Positions 16,132-23,415 of a stretch of DNA of 41,582 nucleotides are shown here, piece after piece. The stretch covers positions 1 to 41,582 of the forward strand of contig VBFO01000113.1 in the NCBI GenBank assembly GCA_005881025.1, written 5' to 3'. The translations under genes and the position numbers were made by a program. Source of the stretch: Chloroflexota bacterium. GTDB taxonomy: Bacteria; Chloroflexota; Dormibacteria; Dormibacterales; Dormibacteraceae. Position 1 is the first letter of the stretch, and each line of letters opens with the position of its first letter. The notes below the pieces were generated by a model, which searched no databases, was not told where the DNA came from, and worked only from the letters and a program-made list of their open reading frames with translations.

Positions 16132-17450
16132 CGGAGCTCGCGCTCGATGTCGCGCGCGACAGTGTCAACAGTCGACGCGAAACGCGCCACCATCTCCGCC
16201 AGGTCGGCGTCGGGGGTCGTGAACGGCGGGGCGAACAGCGTCTGGTCGCCCGCGAAACCGTCCCTCGTCGGCATGGTGGAGTAAACGATGACGCCTTGCT
16301 CCATCGCCGTGAGGTCGATCCGTCGGGCGACCCCGAGCTCGGGCGGCAGGAACGACCGGCCATCGCGCGGGTCCACGTACTCGACCCCGAGCAGGAAGCC
16401 TTGGCCGCGGACCTCGTGGATCATGGGACTGCCCTTCAGCGCGGACGCCAGCTCGTCCCTCAGCGATGGTCCACGCTCTCGCACCCTCTCGATCAGCCGC
16501 TCGTCCCGCAGGACCTCGAGCACCTTCAGGCCGACCGCGCACGAAACCGGGGCGCCGTCCCAGGTATGGCCCACGGTGAGCTTGCGGGACCCTGCGGCGA
16601 ACGCCTGGTACACGTGGTCCGTGCAAAGGACCGCGCCGATGGCCGCGTAGCCCGCGCCGAGCCCCTTGGCCGTGGCGATGACATCCGGCACCAGCGGCAG
16701 CTTCTCGGCCGCGAACCACTCGCCCGTCCGGCCGATCCCGGTGACCACCTCGTCGTAGCAGATGAGAAAGCCATGACGGTCGCGGCGCTCCGCCAGCCCG
16801 CGCCAGAACCTCTCGGGCGGTGAGTAGGCGGGCAGCGCCGCGGCGCTGATCGGCTCGCAGAAGTACGCAGACACGTTCTCCGGTCCGGCCTCCTCGAGCA
16901 CCGCGTCGAGCGCATCAAGCGCCGCCTGGCCCGTGGGGTCGAAGCGCCAGGTGCTGGGTGGGATGTGCAGGTGCCTGGGCAGGTATGGCCCGAAGGGCCG
17001 CTGCAGCCCTGGGCGTCCGGTCAGGGCCAGCGTCTCCATGGTCGGTCCGTGATAGGCCTGCGCCGGCGAGATGACCTGCCAGCGCTTCATGTCTCCGCGC
17101 TCGACGTGGTAGCTGCGCGCGAGCTGGACCACTGTCTCGTTGGCTTCGGCGCCGCCGGTGACGAAACGGACGCGCGTGAAGCCGGGCGGTGCGACCTCCA
17201 CCAGCTCCGCGGCCAGCTGCTCGCGCGGCGGGTTGGTGAGCCGCTCGTTGTGCACATAAGAAAGACGCGAGGCTTGCGCGGACGCCGCGGCGATGACATC
17301 TCGCCTGCCATGACCCAGGGTGGCCGCCATCGAGCCGCCGCTCATGGCGTCGAGGTAGCGCTTGCCGGTGCTGTCTTCGACCCACGCTCCCTCACCGCGC
17401 ACCACGACCGGGTAGTGGCGGTCGAGCTCGAGCTGAAAGACAGCGCTCAT
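16128..17450 (-). CDS. Class III aminotransferase, copy B
   Basis: A 440-residue paralogue of the aminotransferase at 14138-15442. Key sites are FVTGGAEANETVVQLAR, AQAYHGPTMETLALTGR, the Asp in CYDEVVTGIGRTG, the Schiff-base Lys in IATAKGLGAGYAAIGAVL (about residue 260) and GHTWDGAPVSCAVG. Two diverged copies in one operon suggest two different amine/aldehyde pairs, or a heteromer. The start ATG overlaps the kinase stop by 4 nt (ATGA). Confidence 0.93.
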   Translation of the reverse strand: MSAVFQLELDRHYPVVVRGEGAWVEDSTGKRYLDAMSGGSMAATLGHGRRDVIAAASAQASRLSYVHNERLTNPPREQLAAELVEVAPPGFTRVRFVTGGAEANETVVQLARSYHVERGDMKRWQVISPAQAYHGPTMETLALTGRPGLQRPFGPYLPRHLHIPPSTWRFDPTGQAALDALDAVLEEAGPENVSAYFCEPISAAALPAYSPPERFWRGLAERRDRHGFLICYDEVVTGIGRTGEWFAAEKLPLVPDVIATAKGLGAGYAAIGAVLCTDHVYQAFAAGSRKLTVGHTWDGAPVSCAVGLKVLEVLRDERLIERVRERGPSLRDELASALKGSPMIHEVRGQGFLLGVEYVDPRDGRSFLPPELGVARRIDLTAMEQGVIVYSTMPTRDGFAGDQTLFAPPFTTPDADLAEMVARFASTVDTVARDIERELR

Positions 17451-18940
17451 GTCTGCGCGAAGACCGGCTTCAGCGCGTAGTACACGTCCCGATAGCGGCG
17501 GTAGGCCTCGTCATACATCGCGTGGCGTTCGGGATCGGGCACCTGCTCCTCCGGCCGGTAAGACACGAATGCCTTGACCGCGTCCGCGACGCGTGCGAAG
17601 AGGCCGGCGCCGACGGCGGCCAGGATGGCCGCGCCGGTGGACGTCGTCTCGACGCTGGTGGGCACGCGCACGGGCAGCCCGGTGACATCGGCCTTGATCT
17701 GACGCCACAGCACACCCTTCGCACCACCGCCGACGATCGTCAGGCGGCGCACGTCCAGCCCTGCGTTGTGCATCGCTTCGAGGATGTCGCGCAGTGCGAA
17801 TGCGCTGCCCTCGAGCAGCGCCCGCGTGAGATGCCCTTTGCCGTGGGCGAGCGTCAGCCCGTAGAACACACCACGCGCCGCCCCGTTCCATTCGGGCGCC
17901 ATCGCGCCCTGCATGCAGGGAAGGAAGACGAGACCCTCGCATCCTGGCGGCACGTCGGCGGCCGGGGCCGTGATCCGGTCGTAGTCATCGGTGTCGCAGA
18001 ACTGGTCCCGCCACCAGCGCAGGTTGCCGCCCGAGACGAAGCCTGGATTCTCGAGCAGCCAGCCGTCCGGGTCGGCGTGCGGATGGCACTCGACCAGCAT
18101 GGTCGGATCCTCTCGCGGAGTGGCGGACACGGCGCACACCGGTTCCGCGGTGCCGGCGACGTCGCAGACCTCGCCCGGAGCCAACACCCCGGCGCCAAGA
18201 GTGGCCGCCATCTCGTCACCGCAGCCGGTGACCACGACTGTCTCCGGCGACAGCCCGGTCGCGCTCGCAAACTCGCGCGTCACCTTGCCAACCGCGGTCG
18301 TACCGCCGGCCAGCTCGGGCAGCATGCGCCGGTCCACGCCCGTGACGCCGAGCACCGGCTCGGACCAGGTCCGGGTGCGCGGGTCGAGAAGCGCCAGCGA
18401 GGATGCGTTCGAGTAGTCGACCGCATCGACACCGGCAGCCTCGCGGAGCACGTACGACCCCGGCGGCATCAGGCGCGCAGCCCGGGCAAAGACCTCCGGC
18501 TCGCGCCGCTGCACCCACAACGCCTTGAAGACTGCGTGGGACGAATCCAGGTTCGCACCGACGTGGTGGTAGAAGTCCGGCGGCGACATCTTCTCCGCCA
18601 CGGCGGTCGCCTCCGCTTCGGCGCGCCGGTCCATCCAGATCATGGCCGGGCGCAGCGGCCGGCCGTTGGCGTCGCAGACGACCATGCCGTCCAGCTGCGA
18701 TCCGAACGAGATCCCCTTGACCGCCGACGGCCCCTCGGGCACGGAGCGGAGCACCTCCGCCACGGTCTCGTGCACGGCTTCGGCCCAGAGCCTCGGGTCC
18801 TGCTCGGCCCATCCCGGCTGCGGAAACGAAACGTCGTAGCCGCGGTACGCCGAGGCGACGAGACTTCCCTCCGCGTCATGCAGGACGGTGTTGGTCCCCT
18901 GGCTGCCCACGTCACAGCCGATGACGTAGGGACCGCTCAC
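17447..18940 (-). CDS. FGGY-family carbohydrate kinase (xylulokinase-like)
   Basis: A 497-residue sugar or sugar-alcohol kinase. The N-terminal ATPase phosphate-1 motif is YVIGCDVGSQGTNTVL. The catalytic Asp is in VVVTGCGDEMAATLGAG (about residue 243), with adenosine-binding LTIVGGGAKGVLWRQI near residue 405 and TTSTGAAILAAVG beyond. It would phosphorylate a ketose or polyol from ATP. Combined with the dehydrogenase before it and the aldolase before that, it makes a complete oxidise-phosphorylate-cleave sugar module inside an amine operon. The xylulokinase label is only the closest broad family; substrate specificity in FGGY kinases is hard to read. Confidence 0.92.
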   Translation of the reverse strand: MSGPYVIGCDVGSQGTNTVLHDAEGSLVASAYRGYDVSFPQPGWAEQDPRLWAEAVHETVAEVLRSVPEGPSAVKGISFGSQLDGMVVCDANGRPLRPAMIWMDRRAEAEATAVAEKMSPPDFYHHVGANLDSSHAVFKALWVQRREPEVFARAARLMPPGSYVLREAAGVDAVDYSNASSLALLDPRTRTWSEPVLGVTGVDRRMLPELAGGTTAVGKVTREFASATGLSPETVVVTGCGDEMAATLGAGVLAPGEVCDVAGTAEPVCAVSATPREDPTMLVECHPHADPDGWLLENPGFVSGGNLRWWRDQFCDTDDYDRITAPAADVPPGCEGLVFLPCMQGAMAPEWNGAARGVFYGLTLAHGKGHLTRALLEGSAFALRDILEAMHNAGLDVRRLTIVGGGAKGVLWRQIKADVTGLPVRVPTSVETTSTGAAILAAVGAGLFARVADAVKAFVSYRPEEQVPDPERHAMYDEAYRRYRDVYYALKPVFAQT

Positions 18941-19989
18941 GGAACGATTACGACTTTGAGACCGGAACCCGAGCGGATGGTTGCAAACGCTTCACCGATC
19001 TGGTCGAGCGGGAACCGGTGTGTGACCACCGCCGCCAGCTCCTTCCGGCGCCGCTCCAGGTAGTCCATCGTGATCCTGTACTGGCGGTGGGTGGCGCCGT
19101 ACGCGCCCAGGATCGCGAGCTCTTTGTAGTGGAGCTCGTTCATGTCCAGCGGGCTCACAGGGTCGTGCTTCGGCAGGCCGGCGAAGTAGACGATCCGCGC
19201 CCGCTTGGAGGCCATCTGCAGCGCGGCCTGCTGCGCCTTCTTCGACGGCGCCGCGACGCACACGCGCTCGGGTCCCTTGCCGCCGGTCGCCTCCAGCGCC
19301 TGGGCGACGCCGTTGTCCTCGGCCGCGACCCACGCCTCGTCGACGAAAGAGCCGACCGCCTTCAGGGCGATCTCGAGGCGCTGCTGGTTGACGTCTGTCA
19401 GAAACACGCGCTTGGCACCGCGGTCACGCGCCATCATCGCCTGCCAGCAGCCGATCGGGCCGGAGCCGAGGATGACGACGCTGTCGCCGATGTTGACGTC
19501 GAGCATCTCGATGCCGTTGAGGGCGCACGCGAATGGATCGGCGATCGTGGCGACGTCGGACGGCAGGTCGGGCGGCAGGGGGATCAGATTCTTCATCGCG
19601 ATCGGAGGCACCGTTGCGTACTCGGCGTACGCGCCGGGAAAGGGCTCGTACCCGTAAAGCAGGTGCTGGTCGCAGAGGTTCTGGAACCCGTCCATGCACC
19701 AATGGCAGCGCCCACAGGTGAGGATGGAGCCCAGGAAGACGCGGTCGCCTTTCTTCACGCCCGGTGGAAGGACGGCATTCGGACCCACCTGCTCGAGGAT
19801 GCCGACCGGCTCGTGGCCCAGGATCCACGGCGCGGGCGCCTTGGGATCGCCGTTGAAGAAGGTGCGCGCGTCGGTGCCGCAGATGCCGCAGGCCTCGACG
19901 TGCAGGATCGCGCCTTCGGGGTCGAGCTCCGGCTCCGGCGCCTTACGGATCTCGACGGCGTCGACCGCCGTCATGAACGCCGCCCTCAT
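18937..19989 (-). CDS. Zinc-dependent medium-chain alcohol/polyol dehydrogenase
   Basis: A 350-residue MDR-family dehydrogenase. Catalytic zinc ligands are Cys in VEACGICGTDAR and the His of ILGHEPVG. The structural zinc lobe keeps all four cysteines (CGRCHWCMDGFQNLC). The Rossmann fold shows VILGSGPIGCWQAMMARD. The third catalytic-zinc position, usually the Glu of an EPLAC-type motif, reads DPFACALNG here, a conservative Asp. This subgroup (sorbitol, threonine and polyol dehydrogenases) oxidises a secondary hydroxyl with NAD(P). The frame is open far upstream, but ATG at 19989 begins the conserved fold and overlaps the aldolase stop as ATGA. The substrate is probably the sugar-alcohol part of whatever the operon degrades. 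Confidence 0.92.
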   Translation of the reverse strand: MRAAFMTAVDAVEIRKAPEPELDPEGAILHVEACGICGTDARTFFNGDPKAPAPWILGHEPVGILEQVGPNAVLPPGVKKGDRVFLGSILTCGRCHWCMDGFQNLCDQHLLYGYEPFPGAYAEYATVPPIAMKNLIPLPPDLPSDVATIADPFACALNGIEMLDVNIGDSVVILGSGPIGCWQAMMARDRGAKRVFLTDVNQQRLEIALKAVGSFVDEAWVAAEDNGVAQALEATGGKGPERVCVAAPSKKAQQAALQMASKRARIVYFAGLPKHDPVSPLDMNELHYKELAILGAYGATHRQYRITMDYLERRRKELAAVVTHRFPLDQIGEAFATIRSGSGLKVVIVP

Positions 19990-20828
19990 CGCGCCGCCAC
20001 GGTGCCGAGCTCCTCCTGCAAAGCCGACATCGCTCTGGTGGCGGGCCAGCGCTCGCGGATCACGTGCGACAGCGCTCGCGTGATCGCCTCGGGGGACGAG
20101 TGCATGAAGATGTTGCGGCCCACCGAGCAGCCGATCGCCCCGGCCGTCCTGGCCAGCTCCATACGCCGCAGCAGCTCGGCGTCTTCGAGCCGCGATCCGC
20201 CGGCCAGCACGACGGGGATGCCGTTGGCGGCCTCGACCAGCTTGGCGAAGGACTTCTCGTCGCCGGGCCAGTTGGTCTTGATGATGTCCGCGCCAAGCTC
20301 GCCGCACAGCCTCACGTTGCGGCGCAGGTACTCGAACCCGTAGCGGTCCTTCAGCTCGCTCACCGACGCGTATGTGGTGGGGAACTCGGCCTCGGCGATG
20401 AACGGGATGCCCAACGCCTCGCACGCCCGGCCCACACCGGCGAGGGTGCGGATCATGCCCGGCTCCGAGCCGGTGCCCAGGGCGGTGAAGAGCACGACCG
20501 CGTCGGCGCCCAGGCGTGCCGCCTCCTCGACCTCGGCGATCTGCACGATCTCTGGCTCGGGGCGGTCCGGGTTGGCCGATGCGGAAAGCAGGAGGGCGAG
20601 CGACGTCGTCGGAGCAAACGCGGGCTCGGCGACCCGGATCATGCCCTTCGACATCATGATCACGTTGGCCCCGCCCTTCACCGTCTCAGAGGTGCGCGTC
20701 GTGATGTCGGCCAGGGGTTCGAGGAAGGTGGGCGAGGTCATGCCGTGGTCGAGGGCGCAGATGATCGAGACGCCTTCGCGGTCGATGACGCGTTTCAGCC
20801 GCATCGCTTTGCCGACGCTTCGAATCAC
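19986..20828 (-). CDS. Class I (Schiff-base) aldolase, DhnA/FbaB/LsrF family
   Basis: A 280-residue TIM-barrel lyase of the DeoC/LacD/LsrF superfamily. The family opening is VSIICALDHGMTSP. The Schiff-base Lys is in ADIIKTNWPGDE (about residue 184). The phosphate-binding end is VVLAGGSRLED plus GAIGCSVGRNIF. It probably cleaves (or thiolyses, as LsrF does) a phosphorylated keto-sugar made by the neighbouring kinase. Translation begins at GTG, overlapping the GntR stop as GTGA, which makes it the first enzyme gene of the operon. Confidence 0.9.
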   Translation of the reverse strand: MIRSVGKAMRLKRVIDREGVSIICALDHGMTSPTFLEPLADITTRTSETVKGGANVIMMSKGMIRVAEPAFAPTTSLALLLSASANPDRPEPEIVQIAEVEEAARLGADAVVLFTALGTGSEPGMIRTLAGVGRACEALGIPFIAEAEFPTTYASVSELKDRYGFEYLRRNVRLCGELGADIIKTNWPGDEKSFAKLVEAANGIPVVLAGGSRLEDAELLRRMELARTAGAIGCSVGRNIFMHSSPEAITRALSHVIRERWPATRAMSALQEELGTVAAR

Positions 20829-21559
20829 GACGACCTCCTTCCTGGCCCGCGCCGCAGCACGGTGAACTCGAAGGCGTTCGCCAGGTGGTACTCGTACGAG
20901 GAGAGGACGGCCGTCCCCTCCTCGGTGTAGTCCACCTGCCAGATCGCCAGCATCTGCTCCCCTCTGGGCACCCCCAACCGGCGCGCGACGGTGACGTCGG
21001 CCGTGACCGGCTGAAAGGTGGCCACTCCGTATGAGATGACGATTCCCAGGTCGCGCTCGAGCACCTCGTAGATCGACCGCTTGAGCATCTCATCCGCGAG
21101 CTCGGGCCGGTCGGCGACGAGCCGCCCGGGCAGGATATCGCGCGAAAGCACCACCGGCTTGCCGTCGGCGGTCCTGATCCGCTCCACCACCAGCACGTCC
21201 GCGCCTGGCTGAAGCTCGAGGCGCGTCGCCTCGCTGACCGTGGCCGGCTCGAGCCAGTGGCGGCACTCGCCGACACCGGCCTCCATGCCCGCGGCCCTGA
21301 TCGCGTCGGTGACCCCGAAGTTCAAATCCAGGCTGTTGGCCACGCGGCGCCCGGTGGTGACGAACGTGCCCGAGCCCCACATGCGCCGGATCAGCCCCTC
21401 ACTCTCCAGCGCCCTGAGCGCGTCGCGCAGTGTCGCGCGGGACACGCCGAACTCGGTTGCCAGGGCGGGCTCTGAGGGCAGGCGGGAACCCGCCGGGAGC
21501 ACCCCGCGATCGATCCGATGGCTGAGCTCGTCCCTGACCTGGACGCTGCGGGTGGGCAT
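20825..21559 (-). CDS. GntR-family regulator, HutC/FarR subfamily (UTRA domain)
   Basis: A 244-residue repressor with a winged helix (VRDELSHRIDRGVLPAGSRL, then ATEFGVSRATLRDALRALES) and a C-terminal UTRA ligand domain (about residues 90-235). UTRA proteins usually sense the pathway substrate or a phosphorylated sugar. ATG 21559 is chosen over TTG 21586 because the best promoter puts transcription start at about 21563, so the TTG would not be transcribed. That makes the message almost leaderless. The operator-like dyad TTGTCTGACAA lies in the promoter spacer, indicating autoregulation. It heads the eight-gene operon and most likely also controls the divergent permease operon. Confidence 0.92.
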   Translation of the reverse strand: MPTRSVQVRDELSHRIDRGVLPAGSRLPSEPALATEFGVSRATLRDALRALESEGLIRRMWGSGTFVTTGRRVANSLDLNFGVTDAIRAAGMEAGVGECRHWLEPATVSEATRLELQPGADVLVVERIRTADGKPVVLSRDILPGRLVADRPELADEMLKRSIYEVLERDLGIVISYGVATFQPVTADVTVARRLGVPRGEQMLAIWQVDYTEEGTAVLSSYEYHLANAFEFTVLRRGPGRRSS

Positions 21560-21569
21560 GGGGCTTGTA

Positions 21570-21599
21570 AGTATCTTGTCAGACAACTTGCGGGGTCAA
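21570..21599 (-). promoter_or_regulatory. Promoter of the GntR operon with embedded operator
   Basis: On the minus strand, TTGACC (21599-21594) and GATACT (21575-21570) are 18 bp apart. The dyad TTGTC-A-GACAA (21576-21586) fills the space between them. A repressor bound there would block polymerase. The dyad has the form expected for HutC-type GntR operators; binding is inferred. Confidence 0.55.
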
Positions 21600-21635
21600 G
21601 CGACAGAAGGTTGCCTGCACCAGCCAAACTCGCGC

Positions 21636-21664
21636 TTGACGAGATCCAGGGCCTCACCTAGCAT
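21636..21664 (+). promoter_or_regulatory. Promoter of the permease/ligase operon
   Basis: TTGACG (21636-21641) and TAGCAT (21659-21664) have exactly 17 bp spacing. Transcription should begin near 21671, leaving a ~70-nt leader before the TTG start of the permease gene at 21741. Confidence 0.5.
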
Positions 21665-21670
21665 TCGCCC

Positions 21671-21695
21671 ACGGCTTCAAGCCGTCAGACAACTT
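21671..21695. promoter_or_regulatory. Operator cluster: palindrome plus second GntR half-site copy
   Basis: The perfect dyad ACGGCTT-C-AAGCCGT (21671-21685) begins at the expected transcription start. The 12-mer GTCAGACAACTT (21684-21695) repeats the one at 21578-21589 in the GntR promoter. Placement just after the start site suits roadblock repression by the same GntR protein. The two signals overlap by two bases. Confidence 0.5.
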
Positions 21696-21740
21696 CAGCG
21701 TCCGGGCCGTTCGACAGGAGCCCGGGAGGGGGTAGTTGAC

Positions 21741-23339
21741 TTGTCTCAAGAACGGCGCAAGGTAGGGTCGGTCGCCTATCAGGAGGCCAGTCCCGCGTAC
21801 TTCGCGAAGCGGGCACTCAAACGTCACGCGGCGTTCTGGTCGCTGTGGTCGCTGGGCGTGGCGGCGGTCATCTCCGGCGACTTCTACGGCTGGAACGTCG
21901 GGCTCGCGGTTGGCGGCTTCGGCGGACTGCTGATCGCCACCATCTTCATCGCGGTCATGTATTACGGCCTGGTCTTCAGCATCGCCGAGATGTCACCGGC
22001 CCTTCCTCACACTGGGGGCGCTTACTCGTTTGCCCGCTCCGCCTTCGGGCCATGGGGAGGGTTCGTCACCGGTCTGGCCGAGAACATGGAGTACGTCATC
22101 ACCCCTGCCGTCGTGGTCGGCGCGATGGGCGTTCTCATGCAGAGCATCTTCCAGAACCCACCCTTCAACGTCACCGGAAACCCGTGGTGGAACAGCCCGG
22201 TGACCTGGTTCGTCGTGTTCTACATCATCTTCGTCGCCATCAATGTCCGAGGCATCGTGGCCACGATGCGCTTCACGGTGGCGATCAACGTGCTCGCGCT
22301 GGGCATCCTTGCCTTCTTCTTCCTCGCCGTAATTTTTTCGGGGAAGCTGGATTTCGGCTTGCTTTTCAACATCGCGCCGACCAGCGGGAACTCGTTCTTC
22401 TTGCCCTTCGGCATCGGGGGCATCTTCACAGCCATCCCATTCGCCATCTGGTTCTACCTGGCGATCGAGGAGCTGCCGCTGGCCGCCGAGGAATCGCATG
22501 ACCCGAAGAGGGACGTCCCCAAAGCTGCGGTCTGGGGCCTGACCACACTGATCATCACGGGGGCCCTGATCTTCCTGCTGAACCCAGCCGTCGGTGGCGG
22601 AGCCAAGGCCCTGGGCAACTCGGGACAGCCACTGTTCGACGGCTTGATCGCCGTGTTCGGGACTGGGGTCGGTACGACCGCGCTGGCCCTGATCGGACTC
22701 TGTGGGCTGATCGCCAGCTTCTTCACGATCATCTACGCCTACGGTCGCAACACGTACTCGCTATCGCGCGCCGGTTACTTTCCGCACTTCCTGTCGGTCA
22801 CACACCCGACGCTCAAGACGCCGCACATCGCGCTCGTCGCCGGCGGGGTGGTCGGTTGCATCCTGGCCATCGTCGTGTACTTCATCAGCCAGCGCGGCGG
22901 GGCGTCTGCCGGCCAGTTTGTGGCCTCGCTCCTCAACATGGCAGTGTTCGGTGCCGTGATCTCGTATGCGATGCAGTGCGCCTCGTTCATCTTTCTCCGA
23001 CGGCGTTTGCCGAACATCGACCGTCCCTATCGCAGCCCGGTGGGTGTATGGGGCGCGGGCATCGCCGGGGTGATCGCACTCGTCTCGCTGGTCTCGCTCT
23101 ACACGAACCCTCTGTACGTCTGGGGCGTCGTCGGGACGCTCGTGTACTTCTTGCTTGGGGTCGCCTACTTCGCAATCGCCGGACGCCACCGCCTGGTGCT
23201 GTCCCCCGAGGAGGAATTCGCGTTGACAGCGGGCCAGCACGGCCACCCGGAGACCGAGGGCTACGGTCAGACGCACGTCACCGACATTCCTGGGGGTGGA
23301 GGGGCAGAGCCCGCTCCGCAGCAGGCCCCCACAGGCTGA
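21741..23339 (+). CDS. APC-superfamily amine permease (ethanolamine permease type)
   Basis: A 532-residue, about 12-TM amino acid/polyamine/organocation transporter. The first segments read SLGVAAVISGDFYGWNVGLA, then VFSIAEMSPALPHTGGAYSF and FGPWGGFVTGLAENMEYV. These are, from memory, closest to bacterial ethanolamine permeases of the family. It should import the amine that the next gene glutamylates. The start is TTG at 21741, with GGGAGGGGG ahead at 8-nt spacing; the longer open frame upstream overlaps the GntR gene and its promoter. The hydrophilic C-terminus (residues ~495-532, rich in Gly, His and Pro) is cytosolic. First gene of the rightward operon. Confidence 0.88.
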   Translation: MSQERRKVGSVAYQEASPAYFAKRALKRHAAFWSLWSLGVAAVISGDFYGWNVGLAVGGFGGLLIATIFIAVMYYGLVFSIAEMSPALPHTGGAYSFARSAFGPWGGFVTGLAENMEYVITPAVVVGAMGVLMQSIFQNPPFNVTGNPWWNSPVTWFVVFYIIFVAINVRGIVATMRFTVAINVLALGILAFFFLAVIFSGKLDFGLLFNIAPTSGNSFFLPFGIGGIFTAIPFAIWFYLAIEELPLAAEESHDPKRDVPKAAVWGLTTLIITGALIFLLNPAVGGGAKALGNSGQPLFDGLIAVFGTGVGTTALALIGLCGLIASFFTIIYAYGRNTYSLSRAGYFPHFLSVTHPTLKTPHIALVAGGVVGCILAIVVYFISQRGGASAGQFVASLLNMAVFGAVISYAMQCASFIFLRRRLPNIDRPYRSPVGVWGAGIAGVIALVSLVSLYTNPLYVWGVVGTLVYFLLGVAYFAIAGRHRLVLSPEEEFALTAGQHGHPETEGYGQTHVTDIPGGGGAEPAPQQAPTG

Positions 23340-23358
23340 GTTCGTCATATGGTCAGCA

Positions 23359-23388
23359 GCTGGTGAGCGCGCGAGAGCGCTCACCAGC
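23359..23388 (+). other. Intercistronic 12-bp hairpin between permease and ligase genes
   Basis: Arms GCTGGTGAGCGC (23359-23370) and GCGCTCACCAGC (23377-23388) pair perfectly around a 6-nt loop. It ends 15 nt before the Shine-Dalgarno of the next gene and has no T-tract. An mRNA-stability or processing element that sets the ratio of transporter to enzymes fits better than a terminator. Confidence 0.6.
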
Positions 23389-23415
23389 GAACATTCAGGA
23401 CCAGGAGGTGTCGAG

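Noticed and set aside
17522-19063. 513-codon plus-strand ORF opposite the FGGY kinase gene
   Set aside because: Its composition and lack of motifs mark it as the antisense shadow of a kinase whose catalytic motifs are all intact.
18937-20424. 495-codon version of the Zn-dehydrogenase
   Set aside because: The first ~145 codons are antiregister sequence of the aldolase gene; the conserved fold and the ATGA overlap start at 19989.
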